From positions 670,270,640 through 670,334,639 of the forward strand of contig NC_133325.1 of NCBI RefSeq assembly GCF_042186555.1: DNA of 64,000 nt, read 5' to 3'. This DNA comes from Aquarana catesbeiana. Taxonomy: Eukaryota; Chordata; Amphibia; Anura; Ranidae. The position numbers were made by a program, and so were the translations under genes. Shown here piece by piece: positions 11,186-24,200 of this stretch. Within the stretch, counting starts at the first letter, position 1; every line of letters starts with the position of its first letter. Under the pieces are notes generated by a model. It saw only the letters and a list, made by a program, of their open reading frames with translations, was not told the DNA's origin and ran no database searches.

Positions 11186-11607
11186 ATGAAAAAGTTTGCT
11201 GGTAGAGAGAAACTATAATGGTTTGTGGATTGTCTCGCTGCTTTTACCCAATAGGACTTGGGGAAAAGTTTTAGGCACCCCCTGCAGTAGGAATTTTATA
11301 TCTAGTTAGTTGCTCATGAAAGAACAAGGTAGATGTGATCCAGTGGCCCAGTGGCTGAACAGCTGTCTGATTACTTCAGCCCTAAAAGGGGGGTGGGTAT
11401 GATTAAAAAAACAAAAACAAAATGATGCTTTTTACTACATAAATTTGACAACCAAAAAGTGCAGTTGCCCTTTAACAGTCAGTCTGTTGTACTATGGCAA
11501 CATCAGTTCATTTGGAATAAAGAAACACAAAAGATAAAACATCTGCAATAACATTTGCTAAAATCATTTCAATGTCTACAAATTTGCCTAGAATGAATAT
11601 TTTTTTC

Positions 11608-12071
11608 TCAAAGCAGAGCTCCACCAAAAAAGGGGAAGCTCTGCTTGTTCGCACCCTCCCCCCTCCACTGCCACATTTGACACTTTTGCGGGGGGGGGGG
11701 GGGGGGGGGGTTGACAGGTACCTGCTCTCACTTTCAGGTAAGATTGGCGATTGTCAATCTACGATACTTCCGGTCCCTCCTCCTTCCCCCGCTGCATTCT
11801 GGGACACACACAGGTCCAGAAGACGGCAGAACCATTTAGAAAGCGTGACTCGTGCATGCGCAGTAAGAAACAGGCTGTGAAGCCTGAAGGCTTCACTGCC
11901 GGTTTCCTTTACCTACAATGCCGGCGCCCAAAGCCAACTTACGAATCGGCTCGGGGTGACGACATTGTGGGATCCCTGGTAAGTGTCCTTATATTACAAG
12001 TCAGCAACTACAGTATTTGTAGCTGCTGACTTTGATTTTTATTTTCTTACAGACTGAAGCTCCTCTTTAAA
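11608..12071. mobile_element. MITE with AAAGC..AG.TCCACC ends and a 21-base G run
   Basis: The left end AAAGCAGAGCTCCACC and right end GAAGCTCCTCTTTAAA are inverted. A second copy lies at 39891-40334 (right end GGTGGAACTTCGCTTTAA). Both contain a cttcactgccggtttccttt-like block and a long G or C run (here 11690-11710). Confidence 0.6.
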
Positions 12072-12757
12072 TTATTCTTTAAACATGGTGAACCTGGCAG
12101 AAATTCCCTTACTCCATTAGTCTACTCTAGATTCACATCTATACAGTTGCGGTTGATGCTTTTTTCAGGCACTTTTTTGGTGCATTTTGCATTTTTTAAA
12201 CCCGCATAAACCCTACCCCAAAGCACTTTGTCCCCGTGTTGATGGGGACAAGGGCCTCTTCCCCACAACCATGGGCTGTGGTTGTGGGGGTCTGCGAGCA
12301 GGGGGGTTATCAGAATCTTGAAGCCCCCTTTAACAAGAGGGTCCCCAGATCCTGCCCCCCCCCATGTGAATGAGTATGGGGTACATTGTACCTTTACTCA
12401 TTCCCCCAAAAAAGTGTCACATAGAAAATGAAACAAACACAGTTTTTGACAATTACTTTATTAGAAATCCCAAAATAATGCCCCCCCAATGTAAATCCAC
12501 TGTCAATCACACCGCCCGCCAAACCTGAAAAAAAAAAAAGCTCTGCAATCATTGAAGGCTAACCGCCGACTGCCTGCTCCTTCATCTGACAATTCTTAAA
12601 CAGGAAAGGGACGGGCCCACCTGGGGACGTCACCTGGTGGCCCCGTCCCTTTGTGACATCTCCACCCGGTGCAGGTGATTATTGGCACCTGCTTGGTATA
12701 ATTGGTTAATCATACAAAATCCCTGACTTTGTGCAAGTGTACAAAGTGTGCAAGTCT
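12072..12757. repeat. Hairpin-rich repeat fragment; no gene
   Basis: ggccctaccccaaagcact-like text, ttgatggggacaagggcct and cccccatgtgaatgagta are typical of an abundant frog repeat, judged from memory. Bases 12255-12300 can fold. No exon. Confidence 0.4.
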
Positions 12758-13182
12758 AAGGCCTCATGCACACTGGACTTTATAAAAAAGCCAGTAATGT
12801 TAGCTGTAGAAAGCTGTTGCTGTAGAGTGAGTTTTTCAGCGTTTTTTAGCTGTAGCTAAAAATAGCTTTTTTTCAGCAAAACTATACCCCAATTAAAGCT
12901 TATAGCTCAAAAACACTGATGAATGCAGAATAGCTGCATTGTTCAGCGTTTTTAAGCTGTTTTCAGAGTTAGAGTGTTTTTACAGCTGAAAAACCCCTCT
13001 CAAAACCCACTAGTTCTGGGGGGTTTTTCCAGCTAGAAAATGGCCCTGCCAAAAACTGCTGCTAACAGCCTATGCGTGCATGGACACATAGGATAACATG
13101 CTCTGGAGTTTATTGACAGCAGAAAAAAACTTCTGAAGCCAAAAAATGCAGCTGTAAAAATGTCCAGTGTGCATGAGGCCTT
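12758..13182. mobile_element. MITE with perfect 21-bp terminal inverted repeats
   Basis: Bases 12758-12778 (starting AAGGCCTCATGCACACTGG) are exactly inverted at 13162-13182. The interior is composed of gctgtag, gtttttcagc and agctgtaaaa motifs on both strands, giving the whole 425 bp a foldback character. Non-coding. Confidence 0.78.
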
Positions 13183-13889
13183 GGAATTGATGTTTTTGAA
13201 AAGCATTCATACCTTACATCATTTCTTCACACCTGCCTACAACTTTTACATAGTACTGTAGCATCTCATTAGGGTAAAACAGTTACAAAAGACATCTTCT
13301 CCACGGTTAAGAAACATGCTCATCTAGTGGGTAAAACACTTTACAAAGGTAAAAAATGCTATGGAAACTCTGCGGTGTCTTCTTTTAAAATCACTAGATG
13401 GTGCCATTCCTCTTTCTGAGTTATCGTAAAGCACTACTGATCTTTGGAAGTAAAAATCGGAGATATGATTTTAACGAGGCAATTGTCTGTTTGTGCTAGA
13501 CAAAAAAGCATTTTTATATGACAACAAAGTTTTGTCAGTTGATCCATGTTCGTAGACATAAAAAACACAGTTGGAAAAAGCGTTCCTCTCAAAAAAAAAT
13601 TCAAAATAAAATATGAAACTATTGTATCAGTCCGACGGACTTTAAAAGAAACTGGCCATGAGATTAACATGGAGCCCTGTGGCTTCAATACTTTGAGTCA
13701 GTGTCCTGGAGCAATTATGCAGTTGACATAATTCCTCTGAGATGGGAAAGGAAAACAAATTATAGCACAAGATACTTGAGGTAGACAAAAGGACCATGCC
13801 TTGTCCCCAGTTGTGAGGATCATAAAGAAATAATATGCAAAACATGCAAGTGCTTTTTTTCAGCACTACTTTTCTTTAGACCGGCTTTT
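13183..13889. other. No gene seen
   Basis: Short frames of 60-85 codons show no domain, splice context or family resemblance. AT-rich. No repeat end recognised. Confidence 0.3.
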
Positions 13890-15536
13890 TAAAATAAAAT
13901 ACCTAGAGGTATCTCAGAGCTTGCTCCGTTGTTCCTGACCCTGGACCTGTTGGCTACCCCTTCAGACAGACTCTGGAGGCTTTCCCGGTTCTGGGTCTCG
14001 GATGCAGAGGTGAAATCGCAATTTAGAGGGAGATGGAAACATATTGGAGAGTCAACTTTGACTCGGCCTCTGTAACATCTGTGTGGGATGCCTTCAAGGC
14101 ATACTCCAAAGGACAGTACCAGACCATCATTGCTAGGGTCAGGAAGGAGCACAGGGCAGAACTTACTAGGGAGGAGGCTACTAGGCAAGAAGCCTTGTAT
14201 GTTAGAACCAAGGAGCCCCAACATTATGATCGGTTACAGACCCTGACCAAGGAGGTCCTCCTATTAAGGACGGCCCTGACGCAGAAGAAATGACTCCATC
14301 AGACCCATTGTATTTTCGAACAGGGGGAAAATACTGGGCGATTACTGTCCTGGCTGTCCAGGGAGCAATCGGGAGGGATGACCATTGCGTAGATCCTTGG
14401 TCCCAATGGTGCAGGGCCGGACTGGCCTACCGGGATAGCGGGAAATATCCCGGTAGGCTGCCTGCTCTGAGGCCGCTGTCAGCTGGGAGCTTTGTAACTT
14501 TTTTTTTTTTTTTAAAGAACAGCTGAGAGAGAAGCGGCTGTGCTGTGATCAGGAGGCGGGGCTGGCTGAGGAAATATGTAGCAGGGAGGGCTGGAGGAGC
14601 AAGTGACCATCATGCAGCAGACAGTGTAACCCCTCCCTCTCCAGCCCGCCACATTTAAAAGTGCAGAGGTGCTGGATCGGGGCCGTCAGGAGGGAGATAC
14701 AGTACCAGAAGCCGAGGAGATAGAGGAAGGTATGACCACAGCCACACGAATCCTGCAGCACACAAGAGCTCTGGCTGAATGGAAACGAGATCGTCTGGAG
14801 CAGATGTAATGCTGGCTGGCCGGTGTCATCCAGAAATCTCTGCCTTCGGGCAGTGTGCAGGTTACTATCAGCCTCCCCTCCCTCCTGTCTGGCTCTGTAC
14901 TCGTTTTTTTTTAGCTTCCTAACCTGCACACTGATAAGATATCTGGGAGACGCTGCAGCCAGCATTCTGTGTCCAGTGAAGGGTCACACATGGCTATCTG
15001 TTAACCATTTCAGCTCAGCTATTTAGCCAGAGCTCTGTGTGTTCTGCACAGTTTGATGTTTTTTGGATGATTTACTGCTGATTTAGGCTAGAAGCTTCAC
15101 AGACTCATTAACTGTTTAAAGTTCTCCACTAATCCTGACCACTTCACTGTAAGACAATTAGAATTTTGGGAATTGGATGTGTTGCTGTCTTCTGGCACTT
15201 AGTTTTACTTTAAAAGGAGGATTACTAACTTGATCTTGAAGAGCTGGTTTAAGTAGAGTGGTGCAGCCCTACTATACGTTTTTACACTGAGTTCAGCCAT
15301 ACATGCATTCCCTGCCCATCTCCTGTATCATGTCTGCAGTAAGGATGAGCTCCGGCGTGTTCGCACAGCCCATGTGCAGAGCCCGCCAGGAAGTCGGTGC
15401 TGCGCTAATCACAGTGAGTGGCTGCAGAGATCGGGAAATGTCTCACTGCCTGTGATTAGCACAGCACAGTGCCAACTTCCTGGCTGGCTCTGCCCATGGG
15501 CTGTGCAAACACGCCGGAGCTCATCCTTATTCTGCA

Positions 15537-15957
15537 GTCTCTGACCATCTCCTCTAATGTGTCTGGAATCTCTGACCATCCCCTGTATCATGTCTGCAGT
15601 CTCTGACCATCTCCTGTATCATGTCTGCAGTCTCTGACCATCTCCTGTATCATGTCTGCAGTCTCTGACCATCTCCTGTATCATGTCTGCAGTCTCTGAC
15701 CATCTCCTCTAATGTGTCTGCAGTCTCTGACCATCTCCTGTATCATGTCTGCAGTCTCTGACCATCTCCTCTAATGTGTCTGCAGTCTCTGACCATCTCT
15801 TGTATCATGTTCACAATCTCTGACCATCTCTTGTATCATGTTCACAATCTCTGACCATCTCTTGTATCATGTTCACAATCTCTGACCATCTCTTGTATCA
15901 TGTTCACAATCTCTGACCATCTATTGTATCATGTTCACAATCTCTGACCATCTATTG
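15537..15957 (+). repeat. 31-bp minisatellite, about 13 copies
   Basis: The unit is TCTCTGACCATCTCCTGTAT followed by catgtctgcag. The right-hand third carries a variant (ctcttgtatc, atgttcacaa), so two subtypes are arranged in blocks. Copies are directly adjacent with no spacers. Confidence 0.9.
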
Positions 15958-15969
15958 TAGTGTGTCTTA

Positions 15970-16442
15970 CACACATACAAAAATGACATTTAAATCCTGC
16001 AAGGCTATTTAAAAACACCTGAACATATTCAAAAAATATAGGGATTTGGTCACACTATATGGCAGCCCACTTACTGCGTCAAAGTACCCCTTAATTAGTG
16101 GGTCCTACACTAGTAAAAGAATGAAAGGTCCTGCGTCTCAACCATGGGAGATACACTCTTTTATGGGAGAACTGAAGGGACTCCTCCTATGAACTGGTGG
16201 ACACTAATAAGAGGTAATGGGGGGGGGGGGGGTGGAGTTCTCCCATAAAGAGGAGTGTATCTCCAATGGTTGAGACGCAGGATCTTTCATTCTTTTATTA
16301 GTGTAGGACCCACTAATTAAGGGGTACTTTGATGCAGTAAGTGGGCTGCCATATAGTGTGACCAAATCCCCATTTTTTTTTTAATATGTTCGGGTTTTTT
16401 TAAATATCCTTGCAGGATTTAAATGTCATTTTTGCATGTGTG
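15970..16442. repeat. Long inverted repeat (about 205-bp arms)
   Basis: Arm 15970-16173 (cacacatacaaaaatgac ... tatgggagaact) pairs with 16235-16442 (agttctcccata ... gtcatttttgcatgtgtg). The centre holds a run of 14 G near 16219. Few mismatches are visible. Confidence 0.85.
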
Positions 16443-16619
16443 CGCTGTAATATTTTTACTCTTTGGTCTTATCAGCACCATCTTGAATGTAAACGCATTG
16501 TAGGGTGTGCCCCCCCCAAGTATGATTTTGTTTTTTTACACATACAGAACTCGCATCGTGTGTGTGTGTAGATAGATCTCTATCATTTTATGCAATAAAT
16601 GGGCATGTAGCCATTTACT

Positions 16620-16815
16620 TTCTGGAAAGAGGGAGAGGAAAGGGGGCAAGAAAGGAAATGAGAGAGGGAAAAAAGAGAGAATGCATGGAAAAGAGGGGAA
16701 GAGACATAATAAGAGAGAGAACAAGAAAGATGGATAGAGGGAGAGATGGGAAAAAAAACAAGAAATTATGATAGAGAGAAATAAAGGGGAAAGAAAGGAG
16801 AACAAAGAGGAGTGG
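16620..16815 (+). repeat. Polypurine (GA-rich) tract
   Basis: Almost continuous A/G with few pyrimidines over about 195 bp, within the hAT-like element. Open frames on both strands here are compositional. Confidence 0.8.
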
Positions 16816-17546
16816 TACATCCTAAAATGTACCATAAGGGGTTTAATACAGTATGAGTGGAAGAGACTCAGGGAGCACTAAATGTCCGCCGGTTAGGGGT
16901 GCAATTTACTTGCCTACCTTGGGTGCTGACAACCCACGCTACGTCCCTGGGGCTGGTATGAAATTATTTCCAGGGCTGGTTTTTATTCCCAGTCCGGCCC
17001 TGCAATGGTGCCCTCCTTTCTGCCCCCGACGAGATCAACCAGTGCTTTGCCTCCTACTATCAAATGCTTTATAGCTCCTGGGTGACTTATAAACATAGTG
17101 TACTCACCGCTTATCTAGAGACCATTGACATCCCGGTTCTCACCTCAGCCTATTCAGAAAAACTGGACGCCCCCATTAAAGTGGAGAAGATACAGAAGGC
17201 ACTGAAGATGATGCAGGCAGGTAAGACACCGGGTCCTGATGGTATCCTGTTTGAATTTTATAAAATGTATGCAGAAGACCTGGCTCCCAGGCTCCAATCA
17301 CTACTGGCTAAGTCATTGGAGATGGAAGTGCTTCCTGACACAATAAGTGATGCAGTAATAGTGGTCATCCCCAAGCCTGGGAAGGACCCTACTCTGCGTT
17401 CCTCCTACCATCCTATTTTCCTCCCTAATGTTGATGCTAATACTAATGCTAATGCTAATACTTGCCAATCGGTTAAATACTATCATTACGGCCCTAATAC
17501 ACCCTGATCAGACAGGCTTTATGTCAGGCCACAGAATGGATATTAA

Positions 17547-18539
17547 CCGGTTCAATACAGGGCAATTTCACCCCCTTCCTTCCCAGGCCAAATTTTAGTT
17601 TTCAGCGCTGTCGCACTTTGAACGTCAATTGCGCGGTCGTGCGACGTTGTACCCAAAAAAAATTGACGTCCTTTTTTCACCACAAATAGAGCTTTCTTTT
17701 GGTGGTATTTGATCGCCTCTGCGGTTTTTATTTTTTGCGCTATAAACAAAAGAAGAGCGACAATTTTGAAAAAAACACAATATTTTTTACTTTTTGCTAT
17801 AATAAATATCCCAATTTTTTTTTTAAAAAACAAATTTTTTCCTCAGTTTCGGCCGATACGTATTCTTCTACATATTTTTGGTAAAAAAAAAATCGCAATA
17901 AGCGTATATTGATTGGTTTGCGCAAAAGTTATAGCGTCTACAAAATAGGGGATAGATTTATGGCATTTTTAAAAAAAAAAAAATTATTTATTTTTTTAGC
18001 AGCGATCGCGATTTTTTTTCGTGACTGCGACATTATGGCGGACACATCGGACACTTTTGACACATTTTTGGGACCGTTCACATTTATACAGCGATCAATG
18101 CTATACAATTGCATTGATTACTGTGTAAATGTGACAGGCAGTGAAGGGGTTAACCACTAGGGGGCGGGGTTAATGTGTTTCCTAGGGAGTGATTACTAAC
18201 TGAAGGGGGAGGGGACGCTCAAGGGGAGGAGACCGATCAGTGTTCCTCCGTTCTGGGAACACAGATCGCTCTCCTCAGAGCTGACAGGCTGTGGATCTGT
18301 GTGTTTACACACACAGATCCACATGCCGGCCCGGTTAACGGGCAATCGCGGGTGCCCAGCGGACATCGCGGCCGCCGGGCACACGCACCGGGTCCCGAGG
18401 AACGCGGCGGGCGCGCGCGCTCCCGGCGGCGCGCGCGCCCCCTAGGCGGCCGGGAATCCCAGGACGTCATATGACGTCCACCCAGGATGGGAGATCCCAT
18501 CTGTGGACGTCATATGACTATGGGCGGGTAGGGAAGTGG
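17547..18539 (+). mobile_element. TTAA-target piggyBac-like MITE inside LINE ORF2
   Basis: TTAA at 17543-17546 and 18540-18543. The start CCGGTTCAATACAGGGC matches the complement of the end of the 10.7-kb element (GCCCTGTATTGAAGTGG). The end, with TCATATGAC...GGGCGGGTAGGGAAGTGG, matches the complement of its start. Deleting this unit plus one TTAA rejoins the LINE frame (RMDI|NIRCL). Non-coding. Confidence 0.85.
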
Positions 18540-19427
18540 TTAATATTCGTTGTCTCCATACCCATATTGCGATGGCAGACCCCAAAAACCCTGGGATGGT
18601 GGCCTCTCTCGATGCCAAGAAGGCCTTCGACTCGGTTGAGTGGGGGTATTTGTGGGTTGTCCTGACTAGTTTTGGATTTGGGCTCCGATTCTTGTCCTGG
18701 CTGTGGATGCTGTATGCCCACCCTCGAGCACATATACGCACTCTGTCGGAGCTATTTTCTCTGGGAAGGGGGACACGCCAGGGCTGCCCGCTGTCCCCGG
18801 CTTGGCTTTGGAAACGCTTGCCATTCTCCTTAGGTCTGACGCGAGGGTTCAGGGCAAAAGGGTGAGCCCATTGAAAGAGAAGCTCTCCCTATATGCCAAT
18901 GACTCCCTCCTGTATCTGGCTGGTGCTTCCTCCTGCCTACACTCGGCACTGGCCCTTTTTGATCAATTTAATTGATACTCCGGTATTTGCATCAACTGGG
19001 ACGTATCGGTGTTGTTCCTGTTACATCCGTCGCTACCCCGCATAGACACTCACACACCTTAACGTTGGGTAGACAAGTTCACATTCCTGGGGGTGAGGGT
19101 GGGGGACGCAGCGGCTGGGTACCTAGACAGGAATGTGTATCTGGTGTTGGTGCAGCTCACTCAGAGATGCACGACATGGCGAAATCTCCCTCTGACACCG
19201 GTGGGCAGAGGGAAATTTCTTAAAATGATCTATTTACCAAAACGTTTGTATTTTTTGTTTTTTTAGACATACACCGATGCCTAACCCTAGGTCATTCTTT
19301 CGGCACCTCAAGAGTGTCGTGACCTCCTTTATTTGGGCTGGACGACCCCCCAAGGTTGGAAGACGGATTCTCTACATTCTGTTATCTAGCGGCGGGCTGG
19401 CCCTTCCCAGTTTACTGCTCTATTATT

Positions 19428-19949
19428 AGTACATGTAGATATCAGCGCTCAGGGCTAATGGTTAATTATTGTAAAAATCAATGGTGGTTGCTGCAATTAG
19501 TATCTAGAAAGTCTCTAAAAAGTCCGTAATGGTGGGTGGATGAAATGGCAGAAAAGTTCTTTATCTTGGTGAGCACAAGCGCTGAGGGCAGCTTTCATGA
19601 AGAGTGAAGCCGGCTCTTTAGGCAACCATATGAAACAAGAAAAAGAAACCGCCAGCATGCTCTGAAACGCGTTGTGTGTTCCCGTCCACTACAGTCTTCC
19701 TGGTGACATCACACGCCCTCAGCATCTTGCTGGAATACGGAAGTTTCGATCCTAGCTTGACCGCCTTACGGTCTTTCACTCCGAGCGGAGGTCCGCGGCC
19801 ATCCCTCTGGAGATACATCACAGGATTTCGGCTTATGGACGCTAGATCGATCCAGGATAACCTCTAATTACTTCAATGTAAGTGTGTATATGTGCCTATT
19901 TTTTTAAAATAAATGCTTGCACTCAGAGGCGCTTTCTTTTTCTTGTTTC
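19428..19949. mobile_element. 522-bp retroposon-like insert with 13-bp duplication
   Basis: CTGCTCTATTATT flanks it exactly (19415-19427 and 19950-19962). Bases 19631-19652 (GAAACAAGAAAAAGAAA, then CGCC) are inverted at its right end 19928-19949 with one mismatch. It contains CTGAAACGCGTTG at 19662-19674. No poly(A) and no coding frame. Long duplications suggest target-primed insertion. Confidence 0.7.
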
Positions 19950-21263
19950 CTGCTCTATTATTGGGCCACGTTATTTGTCACTGTGCGGTGGTGGTTCTCC
20001 CAACCTAAGCAAAACCCCGCAGTAAATCTGGAGGCGGCCCTCTTAGGCTCCTATAAGGCACTGTCTAATTTAGTGTTTCAGGGTTGTAAGGCTCACCCTT
20101 CTGTGATGGGCTCTATGAAAACTACGATCCGGGTATGGCATTGCTCTAGAATAGCAGGCCAGAAACCGTCCTGTGTCTTTCCGCATATGCCGCTCTGGGG
20201 TAAACCTCTGCTCCCTCATTTATATCCACTCCCTGACCCTGCAGTGTGGGCCAACAAGGAATATTTACACTGAAACATGTGATGATGTGGGTAAAGTCAT
20301 TTCAGGAGTTGCAACAGACGTATCATTTCCCCAGGTTATTTCAATTTAGGTATTGGCATTTGAGGCACGCCCTTAAGACTCAGTTTCCTAACCTGGTGGT
20401 TCTTGAATCCGATCCAATAGAACGTCTTCTGATCTCTGGGGTGATGGGGAAGCCCCTTTCTTCCCTGTACCTATATCTGGCAGTAACCTATGACATTAAA
20501 CCTACCCGTTCGCTGAGCAGATGGAGAGTAGACATTCCTTCATTGGGGGATGAGGAGTGGGATAATTATGTCTCAACATTTATTCCTTCCGGGATCCTCC
20601 TCCCCCTTCCCCCCTCTCCCTTTTTTTTTTTTAGAGAGATCCTTCTTGTTTTACCTGCTGGCACTATGGGGTAATGCAGGACTAGGGATACCTATCAGTT
20701 TAACAAATTGCCGCCCGCCCACCATCATATGACGGCTGGACGACGCAGCTCTCGTTCTGGGCGGGCGTCATATGACATCCGTCCATTTAAACAGGGCATG
20801 CGCGCGACCGTGTGCGCGTAGCCCTGTACTGTCGGTGGCGGCGTGTCACCAAGACACCGCTCGTTACTGATGGGGGTGAACAGCCATTGGGCATTGCTGT
20901 TTACCACGTAATCGGCCGTGATGAAGCCTCCCCACTTTACACGGCGCATGCTCGCGATCGTGCTGCGCGTGTATGACGGTGGCAGCATGTTCCCGGGAAC
21001 ACTGCTCGTTACAGACGCTGGTAAACAGACATTAGCCGGCGGCTGTTTACCACGTGAGCGGCTGTGATCCATTCACAGCCAATCACTAAATGTAAACACA
21101 GAGTGGTAACTACCTGTTACCGACTCTTCCCTCCTCACACACCGTTTCCAGTGTGAGGAGAAAAGAGCCAGGAGCAGTGAGTTACAGATCTGTGTTCTGT
21201 AGTGTCTGCACCAACACCACACTTGTCCCATCGCCCCCCCCATTGTCATCTGTCACCCAACAG

Positions 21264-24200
21264 CGGGGTGGCGTCCCAAGGGGCCCGGCTGGCCAGGACC
21301 CGCTCCTCCTACAACACAGCTGCACATTTGTCTATCAACTGCACCGCCGCGGCGCCCGGCCGCTATAGAGAAAGAAGCCTTTCATTCGCACCAAACCCCC
21401 CCTTTTGCCGCCTTTCTAACTAGCCCCTCAGCAGGTGATCGCGGCCAGCCCTATCAGGTGCATGCATTGAAGATAGATACCAGAGAGCAGCATGGAGGGT
21501 AAGTCACAAAAGTTGTGTGTGTGCTGCTGTGCCCCATGTGCTAACAAGCTGGCATGATTGAGTTGAATTGTGGAAAATGGATGAGGATGACTCTGGGTGG
21601 AAATGAGTTACATTGTTTAGATCCTCTTCATTATGTAACTCATCCCCACCCAGAGTCATCCTCATCCATTTTCACAATGCAACTCAATCATCTTCATCCC
21701 TACCCAGCACCATCCATCCCTCTCCACCATGCATCCCCATCCCCACCCAGCAATATCCATCCATCCATCCCTCTCCACCATGCATCCCCATCCAGCATTA
21801 TCCATCCATCCCTCTCCACCATGCATCCCCATCCCCACCCAGCACCATCCATCCATCCCTCTCCACCATGCATTCCCATCCCCACCCAGCACTATCCATC
21901 CATCCCTCTCCACCATGCATCCCCATCCCCACCCAGCACTATCCATCCATCCCTCTCACCATGCATCCCCATCCCCACCCAGCACTTTCCATCTATCCCT
22001 CTCCACCATGCATCCCCATCCCCACCCAGCACTATCCATCCATCCATCCCTCTCCACCATGCATCCCCATCCAGCATTATCCATCCATCCCTCTCCACCA
22101 TGCATCCCCATCCCCACCCAGCACCATCCATCCATCCCTCTCCACCATGCATTCCCATCCCCACCCAGCACTATCCATCCATCCCTCTCCACCATGCATC
22201 CCCATCCCCACCCAGCACTATCCATCCATCCCTCTCACCATGCATCCCCATCCCCACCCAGCACTTTCCATCTATCCCTCTCCACCATGCATCCCCATCC
22301 CCACCCAGCACTATCCATCCATCCCTCTCCACCATGCCTCCCCATCCCTACCCAGCACTATCCATCCCTCTCCACCATGCATCCTCATCCCCACCCAGCA
22401 CTACCCATCCATCTATCTATCCATCTCCACCATGCATCCCCATCCATACCCAGCACTATCCATCCATCCCTCTCCACCATGCATCCCCATGCCCACTCAG
22501 CACTATCCATCCATCCCTCTCCACAATGCATCCCCATCCACGCCCAGCACCATGCATCCATCCATCCCTCTCCACAATGCATCCCCATCCCCATCCAGCA
22601 TTATCCATCCATCCCTCTCCACCATGCATCCTCATCCATTTTCACAATGCAACTCAATCATCTTCATCCCTACCCAGCACCATCCATCCCTCTCCACCAT
22701 GCATCCCCATCCCCACCCAGCACTATCCATCCATCCATCCCTCTCCACCATGCATCCCCATCCAGCATTATCCATCCATCCCTCTCCACCATGCATCCCC
22801 ATCCCCACCCAGCACCATCCATCCATCCCTCTCCACCATGCATCCCCATCCCCACCCAGCACTATCCATCCATCCCTCTCCACCATGCATCCCCATCCCC
22901 ACCCAGCACTATCCATCCATCCCTCTCACCATGCATCCCCATCCCCACCCAGCACTTTCCATCTATCCCTCTCCACCATGCATCCCCATCCCCACCCAGC
23001 ACTATTCATCCATCCCTCTCCACCATGCCTCCCCATCCCTACCCAGCACTATCCATCCCTCTCCACCATGCATCCTCATCCCCACCCAGCACTACCCATC
23101 CATCTATCTATCCATCTCCACCATGCATCCCCATCCATACCCAGCACTATCCATCCATCCCTCTCCACCATGCATCCCCATGCCCACCCAGCACTATCCA
23201 TCCATCCCTCTCCACAATGCATCCCCATCCACGCCCAGCACCATGCATCCATCCATCCCTCTCCACAATGCATCCCCATCCACGCCCAGCACCATCCATT
23301 CATCCCTCTCCACAATGCATCCCCATCCATGCCCAGCACCATCCATCCTTCTCCACCATGCATCCCCATCACCACCTAGCACTATCCATCCATCCCTCTC
23401 CACCATGCATCCCCATCCAGCACCATCCATCCCTCTCCACCATGCATCTCCATCCCCACCAAGCACTATCCATCCATCAATCCCTCTCCACCCTGCACCC
23501 CCATCCCCACCCAGCACTATCCATCCATCCATCCCTCTCCACCATGCATCCCCATCCCCACCCAGCACTATCCATCCATCCCTCTCCACCATGCATCCCC
23601 ATCCCCACCCAGCACTATCCATCCATCCATCCCTCTCCACCATGCATCCCCACCCAGCACTATCCATCCATCCCTCTCCACCATGCATTCTCATCCCCAC
23701 CCAGCACTATCCATCCATCTATCCCTCTCCACAATGCATCCCTATCCACGCCCAGCACCATCCATCCATCCCTCTCCACAATGCATCCCTATCCACACCC
23801 AGCACCATCCATCCATCCCTCTCCACAATGCATCCCCATCCACGTCCAACACCATCCATCCATTCCTCTCCACAATACATCCCCATCCACACCCAGCACC
23901 ATCCTTCCTTCTCCTCATTACATCCCCATCCACACCCAGCACCATCCATCCCTCTCCACAATACATCCCCATCCACACCCAGCACCATCCATCCCTCTCC
24001 ACAATACATTCCCATCCACATCCAGCACCATCCATCCCTCTCCACAATGCATCCTCATCCCCACCCAGCACTACCCATCCATCTATCTATCCATCTCCAC
24101 CATGCATCCCCATCCATACTCAGCACTATCCATCCATCCCTCTCCACCATGCATCCCCATGCCCACCCAGCACTATCCATCCATCCCTCTCCACAATGCA

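Larger units (their letters stand above)
14412..17002. mobile_element. hAT-like element, 2.6 kb, inside the LINE
   Basis: The exact 8-bp duplication CAATGGTG lies at 14404-14411 and 17003-17010. The ends CAGGGCCGGACTGG and CCAGTCCGGCCCTG are perfect 14-bp inverted repeats. It has no transposase frame. It carries a 31-bp tandem array, a large foldback and a purine tract. The LINE reading resumes directly after it. Confidence 0.85.
14033..20699 (+). pseudogene. LINE ORF2 reverse transcriptase remnant
   Basis: Recognisable L1-clade blocks in order are: SVWDAFKAYSKGQYQ (linker after the endonuclease, 14.08 kb); KTPGPDGILFEFYK and VVIPKPGKDP (17.22-17.40 kb); SLDAKKAFDSVEW (motif A, 18.61 kb); GTRQGCPLSP (18.77 kb); YANDSLLYL at 18.89 kb, where the usual YADD has Asp to Asn at its first Asp; and a WWFSQPK...NPAVNLEAALL C-terminal domain at 20.0 kb. 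Several frameshifts occur (for example 18.80-18.88 kb) besides the insertions. The protein would have copied LINE RNA into DNA at a nicked target. This copy is dead. Confidence 0.75.

Noticed and set aside
15537..15957. Regular 31-bp repeats that could suggest a CRISPR array
   Set aside because: Units are directly adjacent without unique spacers, and the setting is vertebrate intron.
16536..16835. 99-codon minus and 69-codon plus frames
   Set aside because: They arise from the polypurine tract (Leu/Ser/Phe or Arg/Glu/Lys runs).
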